A stretch of DNA of 35,645 nucleotides from contig JBFISM010000019.1 of NCBI GenBank assembly GCA_041608535.1, positions 1-35,645 of the forward strand, read 5' to 3'. The DNA is from JBFISM01 sp041608535. Lineage in GTDB: Bacteria; Actinomycetota; Acidimicrobiia; Spongiisociales; UBA5794. Position numbers and translations under genes: made by a program. The notes beneath the pieces were generated by a model. That model saw only the letters and a program-made list of their open reading frames with translations, was not told where the DNA came from and did not search any database. Positions 21,377 through 29,930 of this stretch are shown piece after piece; position 1 is the first letter of the stretch; every line of letters starts with the position of its first letter.

Positions 21377-24031
21377 TCAACTCGGTCCGCGTGGAGGGCG
21401 ACCTCGCCCACCCAAGTTCATGCCGACCAGCACCGGATCGTGATCCGACGAGCGGAACACTGTGTCGGGGTCGAACAGAGGCTGGTTGAAAGCGCTCGAC
21501 GATTCGCCACTGTCGATGACGTCGTCGTTGTAGTCCAACACTCTCGGCTCGTCGGCATTGATGTGCCAGATCGCCGCCCCGGTCACCTGGCGCGCCATCG
21601 TCCGGCTGGCGAACGCGTAGTCCAAGAGCCCGGCCATCCCGAAGAACGTGAACGAGTACTGCTCATCGAGCGGCACGTACGTGTTGATCAGGTTGACCAC
21701 CCGAGCGTTCAGCGTCGTGATCGGGTCCTCCATGGCATAGGAGTTGAAATCGCCGAGCATCAGCACGTCGCGCTCGCCGGTCGTTTGTGCGATCTCCATC
21801 CCGAAGCGGATCAGCGCCTCGGCCTGCTGCGTCCGGCGGAAGTTGTACGCCCCCTGACCGTCGTTCTGGTCGAGATCCGCACCGGTTGCATCGGTCGGGC
21901 TCTTCGACTTGAAGTGGCTGCTCACCAGCACGAAGCGCTGACCGTTACCGTCCTCGAACAGCTGTGCGATTGGAGGACGATCGGTGGCATAGACGGGATT
22001 GGTGCTCACCAACGGAGCGCCTATCGCAGTGAGCACACCCGGCTTGTAGATGATGCCGACCTTGATGGCGTTGGTCGATTCCAGGCCACCCGGATAGACA
22101 GGATCGGGTACGAACGCCCAGGTGCCGGGGGCAGTTGCATCGTTGAGCGCATCGACCAGGGCACCTATCGCCGTGGGGCCGTTGTTCTCGAGTTCCTGCA
22201 GCGCCAGCGCCTCGGCCTCGAAGTCGAGAATCGCCGTGACCAACTTGTCGGTTTGTCGGGCCAGCTCGGCCTCCGAGTCGGCGCCTCGAGCGTTGTTGGT
22301 GCCGTCGTCGATGGTCGTCCAATAGTTGAGGACGTTGAACGACGCAACCTGCAGCGTTCCACCGACGTCGGGCATCTCCGGTCGTGGGTTCGTCGCATCG
22401 AACTCGACCGCCTCAGTGGGATGCAGCCGGTAGCTGCCAAAGCCGAAGCCGAGCACTCCGGTGAGATCGGTGACGCTGTCGCCGAGACGCAATGTGCCCG
22501 GATCACGCAGATACGGAACGGTGGCCGGGAACTGCACGCTGGACCCGTCATCGAGCAGCAGCCGGTCCGGCTCGAGCACGTCGGCGACCGTGTTGCCGTT
22601 GTCGTCGAAACCGGGGGCCGGCGGGCCCACATTCGTCGGCTGGAACTGACGTCCGTTGGCCGACAGCACGACCTCGCCGAACCGGTGCAGGTTGAAGTGG
22701 TCGGTGGCAAACAACGGCTGGGCGAAGCTGAGCAGCATGCCCTCGACCGTCTCCGCATCTGCCAGCGGGACGGCCGCACCCTGCGGGCTGACCGAATCGA
22801 TCCCGATGATCTCGACGTTCGTCACCGAGGTGATCTCGGTGAGGCCGAAGAACTCGTCGACCGTGCCGGCGACGCGCACGATGTCACCGACGTCGACGTC
22901 GGGATCGCCGCTGCCATCGAAGACGAAGATTCCGTCTGAGGTGGCTGGGTCGCCGTCACCAACGGCGTCCTGCATGAAGAAGCCGTTGAGCCCGTCGTCG
23001 CCCTGGAAATCGCCGGTGACGACACCCTCGGTCACGACGGTCTGGCCGTCGAGCGGGGAATCGGCGCCGTCGCCTTGGATGTCATAGATCGGAGTGATGT
23101 CGCCCTCACCGAGCACAGTCACGGCCTGCGTGCACGTGTCCGTCTGCGCCTCTGCGTCGTCATTGCTGGCCGCGATCGTCACGTCGTACGATCCGGCGGG
23201 GACGAAGGTGTCAACGGTCAGCGTCGCCGATGCGGTGCCCCCCGGACCTCCAGCGGGAGTGATGGAAGTGATGGATATGCTCCCGGCAGCCGGGGCTGGA
23301 GCGATGCCGTTGACACTGATGTCGACAACGGTCCCATCGGGATCGGAGGCGGTGATCGTGGCTGTCGCCTCGACACCCTCCTCCGTGACCACCGCAGCAT
23401 CACAGACGACATCGACCGGAAAGTTCACCGGACCATCGCAGAAGGCTGTGTGGCTCCCCAACTCGGTGAACGTGTCGATGGGCAGCGAATCCCACTCGAA
23501 AGACGCATCGAAGCTGTCGAATTGATTGGTATCGCCTGCGCACACCGTTGCCTTGCGGATCAGCGTCTCGTCCTGGCCACCTCCGGGCCATTCGGAGCCG
23601 GGATCGACGCCGACGGTGCCGTAGGAGTCGACCACCGTGCCGGCCGCAGACAGCACGAGTGCATCGTCGCCGTTGATGAAGGTGACTGCAGAGGTGATGT
23701 CGGCGACCGCGAGGATGGCCGCATCGGCCGATGCGTTGGCGATCACGAACACGTCGCCGTCTGCCAGCGTCCCGCTCAACGCCTCGGAGTTGGTCACCGT
23801 GGTCGATCCGTTGTTGAACGCCTCGATGACGTACGAGCTGAGGTCGACATCGGCTCCGGTGCCGTTGTAGATCTCTATCGCCTTGTTGTTGGACGATCCC
23901 TCGACGATCTCGGATATCAGCAAATCGGCGGTCTGCGCGGTTGCCGCCGGAGCCGGCAATGCGACGAGGATCGATGAGAGAAGCCCCAGCGCAAGCAGCG
24001 CACGAATCCTGGTACCTCTGGTCACAGTCAC
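21377..24031 (-). CDS. ExeM/NucH-type secreted endonuclease with lamin-tail domain
   Basis: An 884-aa exported nuclease. It has a signal peptide (RALLALGLLSSILVALPAPA, about 9-28) and a lamin-tail (LTD) domain (about 34-160: LLISEIVEGSSNNKAIEIYN, DVFVIANASADAAI). Ig-like and OB-fold modules follow (about 200-540), then an exonuclease/endonuclease/phosphatase domain (about 560-870). Catalytic-type motifs are QVASFNVLNYW, ALQELENNGP, SSHFKSK, MLGDFNSYAMEDP and SSDHDPVLVGM. Homologues degrade extracellular DNA for nutrients or biofilm turnover. No LPXTG or membrane anchor is seen, so it is probably released. GTG at 24031 is chosen for AAGGGG 6 nt upstream. It is divergent from the sox operon. 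Confidence 0.9.
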   Translation of the reverse strand: MTVTRGTRIRALLALGLLSSILVALPAPAATAQTADLLISEIVEGSSNNKAIEIYNGTGADVDLSSYVIEAFNNGSTTVTNSEALSGTLADGDVFVIANASADAAILAVADITSAVTFINGDDALVLSAAGTVVDSYGTVGVDPGSEWPGGGQDETLIRKATVCAGDTNQFDSFDASFEWDSLPIDTFTELGSHTAFCDGPVNFPVDVVCDAAVVTEEGVEATATITASDPDGTVVDISVNGIAPAPAAGSISITSITPAGGPGGTASATLTVDTFVPAGSYDVTIAASNDDAEAQTDTCTQAVTVLGEGDITPIYDIQGDGADSPLDGQTVVTEGVVTGDFQGDDGLNGFFMQDAVGDGDPATSDGIFVFDGSGDPDVDVGDIVRVAGTVDEFFGLTEITSVTNVEIIGIDSVSPQGAAVPLADAETVEGMLLSFAQPLFATDHFNLHRFGEVVLSANGRQFQPTNVGPPAPGFDDNGNTVADVLEPDRLLLDDGSSVQFPATVPYLRDPGTLRLGDSVTDLTGVLGFGFGSYRLHPTEAVEFDATNPRPEMPDVGGTLQVASFNVLNYWTTIDDGTNNARGADSEAELARQTDKLVTAILDFEAEALALQELENNGPTAIGALVDALNDATAPGTWAFVPDPVYPGGLESTNAIKVGIIYKPGVLTAIGAPLVSTNPVYATDRPPIAQLFEDGNGQRFVLVSSHFKSKSPTDATGADLDQNDGQGAYNFRRTQQAEALIRFGMEIAQTTGERDVLMLGDFNSYAMEDPITTLNARVVNLINTYVPLDEQYSFTFFGMAGLLDYAFASRTMARQVTGAAIWHINADEPRVLDYNDDVIDSGESSSAFNQPLFDPDTVFRSSDHDPVLVGMNLGGRGRPPRGPS

Positions 24032-24188
24032 GTCGTCCCCTTCTGTTTTTCGAGCTCGGCCGATCGTACCGATCGGGTGTGACACGAATGCGCACCGTGC
24101 ACGCTGCCGCACATCGACCCCAGAACCATACCGATCGTGCCGGAGCGCTGCCCGTCGCGCCCCATGCGATCCGCCGGGGACCTCTGGC

Positions 24189-24194
24189 TACGCT
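24189..24194 (+). promoter_or_regulatory. Putative leaderless -10 box of the sox-like operon
   Basis: TACGCT lies 7 nt before the ATG at 24202, with no Shine-Dalgarno. Confidence 0.45.
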
Positions 24195-24201
24195 GCCGAC
24201 G

Positions 24202-26394
24202 ATGCCAGATGCGGCCACCTTCAAGTTCGATGGTGTAGCGGTGCCGATCTCGGGCGAGGACACGCTCCTCGATGCGCTGCTGCGCCACGACATCCATCCC
24301 ACCGGCGGAGGGTGTCTCTGTTTCGGCGGCGACTGCCCCCACTGCATCGCCACCGTCGACGGCATCTCCTACGTGCGCACGTGCCAAACGCCGGCGACGC
24401 CGGGCTCCACCGTGATACCGCATCCGCCCGGCGGTGATCCGCCGCTGCCCCCGAACGCCGGCACGGAACCGGTTCAGATGCGCCACGAGCACGCCGACGT
24501 GGTCGTCATCGGAGGGGGAGATGCGGGAATGGCCGCTTCCGCTGACGCTGAGAAGGGGGGCAAACGAACCGCGATCTTGGATGCACGGCACGGGGCCGAG
24601 GTGATCGGGATCTACGCCGGACCCCTCGTCGTCGCCCGCACCGCTTCGGGGATGCGTCACGTCATGTGTGACGAGGTCGTGGTGGCCACCGGGGCCGCCG
24701 AGATCCAGCCCGTCTGCCCCGGAGCCGACTTGCGGGGGATCTTCACGGTGCGCGCCGCCGAACGTCTCCACAGCCGTGGGATCGATCTGGGTACGGTTGT
24801 TGCGGTTGGCACCGGCCCCCAAGGGGTACCCGCCACGGTGGTATCGGGCGAGCTGGTGCGGTTGGAGGGTGAGGAGCGAGTCGAGGCCGTCGTCGTGTCC
24901 ACAGGACAGGGCGAGGAGCGTTGGCCCTGCGAGAGTGCCGTCGTCGGGTTGGGCTTCACGCCGCGCGACGCTCTGTACCGCATGGCGGACGGCTTGCCGG
25001 TTTCCGTCGTCGGCGCAGCCGCAGGAACGGCGACCATCCCGCCCTGCCCGCCGGCGGGCGTGGTGTGTCCCTGCGCCGGCGTCACGGTGGAGCAGTTGCA
25101 GGCGGTGTGGGAACGCGGCTTCCACGAGATGGAGCTGGTCAAACGCGCCACTCTCGCCGGCACCGGCACCTGTCAGGGTGGGGTCTGCCTGCCGTACCTA
25201 CGTAGCTTTCTCGCCGACCGGGGCGCAGAGCTGCAAGCCCCGTTCACAGCCCGCCCGATGACCAGGCAGCTCACGATGGGCGAAGTCGCCGCCGGGCAGG
25301 AGCTGCGCACCCATCCCCGTACGCCACTCGATGGTGTGCACCGCAGCCTGGGCGCCCGTATGGATCGGATCGGCGGATGGTGGCGACCCTGGACGTACGG
25401 CGACACGGCCGCCGAGTGTGCCGCGGTGCGCCACCGGGTCTCCCTCGGCGACGTCTCGACGCTGGGGAAGATGGTCGTGTCCGGCCCGGACGCCGAGGCG
25501 ATGCTGCAGCGGATCTACCCGACCGACATCGCCACGATCAAACCCGGTCGCTCCCGCTATGCGCTGATGCTGAACGAGCGTGGCTATGTATTCGACGACG
25601 GCATCGTCGCCCGAGTGGACGAGACGCGTTTGTTGCTCACCTTCACCACCGGTGGCGCCAGCCTCGCTGAGATGTGGATCCGCGATTGGGCGGCCCCCTT
25701 CGACGTCCGCATCATGAACACGACCATGTCGCTCGGTGCGATCAACGTCACCGGTCCGCAGGCACGCACCTTGTTGCACAGAGCAGGTCTTGCGACCGAT
25801 CTCCCCTACATGGGCCACACGGAAGCCATCGTCGCCGGAGTGCCATGCACGATCTTCCGCCTCAGCTTCACCGGCGAATTGTCGTACGAGCTGCATCACC
25901 CGACCGACCGATCGGTCGAATTGTGGGAGAGGCTCACCGAGCTGGGCGAGGATCTCGAGATCATGCCCCATGGCATCGAGGCGCTGACCCGGCTCCGCTT
26001 GGAAAAGGGCCACATCCTGATCGGACAGGACACCGACTTCGACTCCACGGCACGGCGACTCCATCACGACTGGGCGATCAACCTCGACAAGGGCGATTTC
26101 ATCGGCCGTCAGGCGGTGATCCGCACCAACCAGATCCCCCTGGACAAGATGTTGGTTGGTTTCGTCACCGATGAACAGGCCTCATTCGAGGGGGCGGTGC
26201 TGTGGCATGACGATCGTTACGTCGGGTACATCACCTCGGCAGCATGGTCGCCCACGCTCGACAAGGGCGTCGCCCTCGGCTGGCTGGACGTCGTAGACGG
26301 TGCACTCCCGGATCACGTGCAGGTTGCCGGCCTCATCGCCACCAGGGCCCCGCTGCCCTTCTACGACCCGGAGGGAGTGAGGGCCCGTGCTTGA
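24202..26394 (+). CDS. Sarcosine-oxidase-like alpha subunit with two [2Fe-2S] motifs and GcvT domain
   Basis: A 730-aa flavoprotein-folate subunit. Domain order: a Fer2_4-like domain with a full [2Fe-2S] set (Cys40, Cys45, Cys48, Cys61); an FAD/NAD(P) domain (GGGDAGMAA, 104-112; VVATGA, 160-165; second dinucleotide loop GTGPQG); a BFD-like domain with Cys289, Cys291, Cys324 and Cys329 (KRATLAGTGTCQGGVC); and a GcvT aminomethyltransferase part (about 370-730) that would pass the freed C1 unit to tetrahydrofolate. Typical heterotetrameric SoxA is near 950-1000 aa without Fe-S clusters. This one is shorter, mostly in the dinucleotide domain, and keeps both clusters, as in amino-acid dehydrogenase/HcnAB-type enzymes. 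The substrate is unknown, but an N-methyl amino acid is likely. It is first in the operon; the gamma gene overlaps its end by 8 bp. Confidence 0.85.
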   Translation: MPDAATFKFDGVAVPISGEDTLLDALLRHDIHPTGGGCLCFGGDCPHCIATVDGISYVRTCQTPATPGSTVIPHPPGGDPPLPPNAGTEPVQMRHEHADVVVIGGGDAGMAASADAEKGGKRTAILDARHGAEVIGIYAGPLVVARTASGMRHVMCDEVVVATGAAEIQPVCPGADLRGIFTVRAAERLHSRGIDLGTVVAVGTGPQGVPATVVSGELVRLEGEERVEAVVVSTGQGEERWPCESAVVGLGFTPRDALYRMADGLPVSVVGAAAGTATIPPCPPAGVVCPCAGVTVEQLQAVWERGFHEMELVKRATLAGTGTCQGGVCLPYLRSFLADRGAELQAPFTARPMTRQLTMGEVAAGQELRTHPRTPLDGVHRSLGARMDRIGGWWRPWTYGDTAAECAAVRHRVSLGDVSTLGKMVVSGPDAEAMLQRIYPTDIATIKPGRSRYALMLNERGYVFDDGIVARVDETRLLLTFTTGGASLAEMWIRDWAAPFDVRIMNTTMSLGAINVTGPQARTLLHRAGLATDLPYMGHTEAIVAGVPCTIFRLSFTGELSYELHHPTDRSVELWERLTELGEDLEIMPHGIEALTRLRLEKGHILIGQDTDFDSTARRLHHDWAINLDKGDFIGRQAVIRTNQIPLDKMLVGFVTDEQASFEGAVLWHDDRYVGYITSAAWSPTLDKGVALGWLDVVDGALPDHVQVAGLIATRAPLPFYDPEGVRARA

Positions 26395-26803
26395 ATCCCC
26401 GGCCCTGGGCTTGCAGCCGTTGGTCGCCACGCGGGTGGTAGCTCGGCCGGATGTCCTCGACCGACTCGATCCGGGCGAGGGCCTCGCGCTCCGCACGGCA
26501 CCCGACGAGGTGCTCGTGGTGGGGCGCACGTCGATCGTCGTAGATGACGACCACGCCATCGTGTTCGATGACACCGGTTGGGCGGGGGTGTGGCTGACAC
26601 GCGAGCAAGCCGCTCCCTTGCTGGCCACGGCGTGCGAGTTTTCGCTTCCGACCGATCGGCCGGCTCTGGTGCAAGGCATGGTTGCGCAGATCGCGGCCAA
26701 GCTGTGGCTCGAGCCCGATCGGGTGCTCATCGCCGTACCGGTGGCGACGGCTGCGGAGTTCGCCGCGCGGGCCGCCAGATTGACAGGTGCGGCCCTGCAG
26801 TGA
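26387..26803 (+). CDS. Sarcosine-oxidase-like gamma subunit
   Basis: A 138-aa protein of the SoxG/YgfZ-like size. It has a hydrophobic strand set (GLALRTAPDEVLVVG), a DDTGWAGVWLTREQA segment and a C-terminal Ala-rich helix. It is identified mainly by its place between alpha and beta genes and by fit to the small gamma subunit, which packs against the folate domain of alpha. GTG at 26387 overlaps the alpha stop. Its own stop overlaps the beta start (GTGA at 26800-26803), so all three are coupled. Confidence 0.7.
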   Translation: MLESPALGLQPLVATRVVARPDVLDRLDPGEGLALRTAPDEVLVVGRTSIVVDDDHAIVFDDTGWAGVWLTREQAAPLLATACEFSLPTDRPALVQGMVAQIAAKLWLEPDRVLIAVPVATAAEFAARAARLTGAALQ

Positions 26804-28011
26804 ACGAGTTCTGGGAATCCCAGGTAGCGCTCCGGTGGCCGGATCTGCGCAGCTCCTACGACGTGGTGATCATCGGCGGCGGTGGGCACGGCCTGTCCAC
26901 GGCATATCACCTCGCCACCCGGCACGGGATCACCGATGTCGCCGTCATCGAGCGCAAATACATCGGTGGTGGTAACAGCGGGCGCAACACCACGGTGATC
27001 CGTGCCAACTACGGAATTCCCCAGGCGGTGCGCTTCTATCAGCGATCACTCGATCTCTATGAAAGGCTCGAGGAGGAGACAGGACGCTGGATCATGCACC
27101 GCCAGGCCCCGCTGCTGTGGATCGTTCACAGCGAGGCGGGGCGGCGGGCGGAGATCGCCAGAGCGGAGCTGAACCGGGCATTCGGCTCCGAGACATACTT
27201 CATCGAGCCGGAAGAGATCGCCGCCATCGTGCCCGGCATCGATCTCGACGCTGGTGGTGGTGCGTTCCCAGTCATGGGCGCGTCGCTTCACGTGCACGGG
27301 GCCACGGCCCGGCACGATCGGGTGAACTGGGCCCTTGCCGAGGGCGCCATGAACCGAGGAGTCGATGTCCTCCAGCGCACCGAGGTCGTCGGCCTGCTCC
27401 GGGATGGCGGGCGCGTGGTCGGTGTCGAGACCGACCGGGGCTCGGTCACGGCTGGGACGGTCGTGTCAGCCGTCGGTGGCCACGTGACCAAGATCGCTGC
27501 GATGGCCGGCGTGCGCCTCCCCATTCGCACCCACCCGCTCCAGGCGTTCGTCACCAACCACTATGCGCGCACGTTCGATCCCATCGTCGCCTCGATCGAT
27601 CTCGGCTTCTATGTGAGCCAGACCGCCCGGGGCGAGATGCTGGGGGGTGCCCACATCGATCCACAGCCCAGCTACTCGTACCGGTCGGGGCATCACTTCA
27701 TCTCCTCACTTGCCAGGAGGATGATCACGCTGCTGCCGTGGATGCGCGACCTGCGCATACTCCGGCAATGGACAGGAGTGTGCGACATGTCACCCGACTA
27801 CTCACCGATCATGGGACGGACCGGTGTCGATGGCTTTCTCGTGACCACCGGCTGGGGCACGTGGGGTTTCAAAGCGATCCCGGCGGGGGGCGAGGCAATG
27901 GCCGAGCTGATCGCAACCAACCGGATTCCGGAGCTGATCGCACCGTTCTCGCTCGACCGTTTCGCCAGGGACCGCACGATGGCCGACCGGGGTTCGACGG
28001 GGACCCATTGA
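26800..28011 (+). CDS. Sarcosine-oxidase-like beta subunit (FAD/covalent FMN oxidoreductase)
   Basis: A 403-aa DAO-family flavoprotein that oxidises the amine substrate. The FAD loop is IIGGGGHGLSTAYHLA (about 24-39), and GGNSGRNTTVIRANY is the usual substrate/FAD stretch. GATARHDRVNW places His172 exactly where TSOX beta attaches FMN covalently. CDMSPDYSPIMG and TGWGTWGFKAIPAGG near the end close the FAD site. GTG at 26800 overlaps the gamma stop by four bases. The delta gene begins 13 bp after its stop. Confidence 0.92.
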   Translation: MNEFWESQVALRWPDLRSSYDVVIIGGGGHGLSTAYHLATRHGITDVAVIERKYIGGGNSGRNTTVIRANYGIPQAVRFYQRSLDLYERLEEETGRWIMHRQAPLLWIVHSEAGRRAEIARAELNRAFGSETYFIEPEEIAAIVPGIDLDAGGGAFPVMGASLHVHGATARHDRVNWALAEGAMNRGVDVLQRTEVVGLLRDGGRVVGVETDRGSVTAGTVVSAVGGHVTKIAAMAGVRLPIRTHPLQAFVTNHYARTFDPIVASIDLGFYVSQTARGEMLGGAHIDPQPSYSYRSGHHFISSLARRMITLLPWMRDLRILRQWTGVCDMSPDYSPIMGRTGVDGFLVTTGWGTWGFKAIPAGGEAMAELIATNRIPELIAPFSLDRFARDRTMADRGSTGTH

Positions 28012-28024
28012 TGGGAGCGCCCCG

Positions 28025-28267
28025 ATGAGTCTTCGCATCGCCTGCCCCCACTGCGGCACCAGAGCCATCGAGGAATACGTCTACGGCGAGATCTTCGACG
28101 TGCCTGCCTCGATCACCGACGTCGACGCCTGGGACATCGATCGTGGCTTCATGCACGACAACCCGGAAGGCCCGGTCCGAGAGGCCTGGTTCCACCTCTA
28201 CGGCTGCCGTCGCTGGGTGTACCTCACCCGCGACACCACCACCGACCAGATCCTCGACGTCGAATGA
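28025..28267 (+). CDS. Sarcosine-oxidase-like delta subunit (zinc-binding)
   Basis: An 80-aa subunit with the SoxD zinc site: Cys7 and Cys10 (CPHCG), His57 and Cys61 (WFHLYGCRRW). The rest follows the family pattern (EEYVYGE near the start, RDTTTDQI near the end). Start ATG at 28025 with GGGAGCG upstream. The stop codon touches a half REP-like element at 28268. It completes the set of four sox-like subunits. Confidence 0.9.
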   Translation: MSLRIACPHCGTRAIEEYVYGEIFDVPASITDVDAWDIDRGFMHDNPEGPVREAWFHLYGCRRWVYLTRDTTTDQILDVE

Positions 28268-28286
28268 GTCTGTCCCCCACCGGGGG
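28268..28286 (+). repeat. Half copy of the REP-like element
   Basis: GTCTGTCCCCCACCGGGGGC matches the left arm of the element at 4588 (GTCTGTCCCCC then G5). An AAGGATC appears shortly after in both places. It can form a CCCCC/GGGGG hairpin directly after the delta-subunit stop and may act as its terminator. Confidence 0.55.
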
Positions 28287-28323
28287 CAAGGGGCACGGAA
28301 GAAGGATCAGTCCCCACCAGCAG

Positions 28324-28731
28324 GTGGCGGGATATCGCGATCGGGCGCATGCCGCCAGAGATCTCGCGGACCTCGTCGCCATCGGGAGGGCGCTGTACTC
28401 CGACGAACGTCAGGGCGGCTCGATGAGCGTGTTGACCCAGCTCATGGCCGGAGCCGCCGGGAATCCGCAGTTGAGTCGCACCGTGACCGAGAACTTCGAA
28501 CGCTGGATCGCCCTCGTCTAAGTGGCGCTCGACAACGCCCTCGGAGACCACCCGCTTGGCGAGCTGCTCCCCCGCCGTCAGGTAGCCGTGGGGATCTCGG
28601 CCATGTTCCTCGGCATGGAGTTGATGAACCACGGTGGACTGGAGGATGCGGATCCGGACGCGATCTTCGATGCGCTCAACACGGTGGCGGAACTGGTGGA
28701 GAGCCTGCGTGCGGTGCCCGACTTCCTCGTC
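28324..28731 (+). pseudogene. TetR-family regulator remnant (no DNA-binding domain; in-frame stop)
   Basis: One continuous frame from about 28324 reads as the ligand-binding half of a TetR regulator. The first part is ARDLADLVAIGRALYSDE then MSVLTQLMAGAAGNPQLSRT and FERWIALV. It is cut by TAA at 28519-28521 and resumes in the same frame with ALDNALGDHPLGELLPRRQ, AMFLGMELMNHG and FDALNTVAELVESL. The N-terminal helix-turn-helix is absent; its place is taken by the REP-like half element and unrelated sequence. The stop is TAA, so selenocysteine recoding cannot rescue it. It may once have controlled the neighbouring sox operon, but that is speculation. From 28732 to the next gene there is only a probable promoter (CACAAT at about 28830). 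Confidence 0.75.
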
Positions 28732-28863
28732 CGGTGCCAGCCAGAGGCCTGGCGACGCACCGCCCGAGTAGTGCGGCCGCCCTGTTTTTGGAAAAGGGGG
28801 CGAAATAGTCCCGAATGTGGGCCACAATGGCCGGCGGACACCACGTAGAGGGGCCACGATTCC

Positions 28864-29922
28864 ATGACTTCACCCAACGGTTCGACAGCGCGCCTCGGTG
28901 CGATCGCAGCCGCGTTTGCCCTGGTACTGGCGGCGTGCGGCGGTGGCACTGCCGACGACCCGGCTGAAACGACGATTGCTCCGGTGACCACCGAAGCCGC
29001 AGTCACGACGACCCTCTCCGCGACCACCGATGCTCCGGAGACCACGACGACGCTGCCGACCCTCGACGTGACGTCGACAACGACGGCCGCAGCCCCCTCC
29101 TCCGAGGCGGGCGCCGCACTCACCCAGGCGATGAACCAGACCGCTGCGGTGACGTCGGCTCGCTACGAGGGCGAGATGAGGATCACCGGAGTGGAGGATC
29201 CCACCCTCGCCATCGACGAGTTCACCATGGGATTCAGCGGCGCATACACCGCCGAAGGATCGTTCTCGATGATCATGGACCTCTCCTCGTTGGCGGAAGT
29301 GGCCGGAGAAGACCTTGGCGGGTTTGAAGACCTGTTCGGCGCCATGGAGATCCGTGTGGTCGACGGTGTGGGCTACATGTCCATGCCGCTGTTCACCATG
29401 TTCACCGGCTACGAGTGGGTGCAATTCCCCGAAGACGAGTCCGGCGAGCTCACCGAGGGATTCACCGGTGGTGCCAACCCGAGCAACCCGTCCGATTTTC
29501 TGACCGCGATGAAGGATGCGGACGCCGAGGTGGTCGAGATCGGCCGTGAGCTGGTGCGTGACGTCGAAACCACGCACTACTCGGCAACTGTGAATGTCGC
29601 CAAGCTCACCGAGAACGCCACACCCGAGGAGCGGGCCGAAATCGAAGCCCAGATCGGGGCATCGGGCATCGAAGAGCTTCCTTTCGACGTGTGGATCGGA
29701 GACGATGGCATCCTGCGCCGCTACCAGTTCGCCATCTCCGGCGCCGATATGGAACCCGCAGCAGGTGGCGGCGAGTTCGAGTCCATGGTGATGATCATGG
29801 AGATGTTCGACATCGGCACGGAGGTGGTGATCGAGGCGCCACCCGCGGAAGATGTCGCCCCGGAGGATGCGCTGGTGGACCTGTTCGGTTTCGCCGAGGG
29901 GTTCGGCGACCTGGAGGGCTGA
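28864..29922 (+). CDS. LppX/LolA-like lipoprotein
   Basis: A 352-aa secreted lipoprotein. It has a signal peptide and lipobox VLAAC (Cys25), then a Thr-rich linker (about 30-80, many TTT runs) typical of actinobacterial surface lipoproteins. A domain of about 265 residues follows, with alternating strands such as SARYEGEMRITGV, EIRVVDGVGYMSMP and VETTHYSATVNVAKL, and WIGDDGILRRYQF. That pattern fits the half-barrel LppX/LprG/LolA fold, which carries hydrophobic molecules. The ligand is unknown. ATG at 28864; AGAGGGG lies about 11 nt upstream. It ends 8 bp from a convergent stop, with no clear terminator. Confidence 0.8.
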   Translation: MTSPNGSTARLGAIAAAFALVLAACGGGTADDPAETTIAPVTTEAAVTTTLSATTDAPETTTTLPTLDVTSTTTAAAPSSEAGAALTQAMNQTAAVTSARYEGEMRITGVEDPTLAIDEFTMGFSGAYTAEGSFSMIMDLSSLAEVAGEDLGGFEDLFGAMEIRVVDGVGYMSMPLFTMFTGYEWVQFPEDESGELTEGFTGGANPSNPSDFLTAMKDADAEVVEIGRELVRDVETTHYSATVNVAKLTENATPEERAEIEAQIGASGIEELPFDVWIGDDGILRRYQFAISGADMEPAAGGGEFESMVMIMEMFDIGTEVVIEAPPAEDVAPEDALVDLFGFAEGFGDLEG

Positions 29923-29930
29923 ACCTGCCT

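Noticed and set aside
21185..22939. A 584-codon frame opposite the ExeM-type nuclease
   Set aside because: It runs antisense to well-supported EEP-nuclease motifs and across the terminator hairpin.
24060..24137. CCGATCG-TAC-CGATCGG palindrome and a second CCGATCG as operators between the nuclease and sox operon
   Set aside because: CGATCG-type words are very common throughout this window, including inside coding regions, so the match is not distinctive.
28519..28521. In-frame stop of the TetR remnant as a recoded codon
   Set aside because: It is TAA, not the TGA read by the selenocysteine system, and the DNA-binding domain is missing as well.
28264..28521. An 85-aa gene starting at the ATG that overlaps the delta-subunit stop
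   Set aside because: The first ~20 codons translate the REP-like element and the rest is the interior of a TetR protein; it is a pseudogene fragment, not an intact gene.
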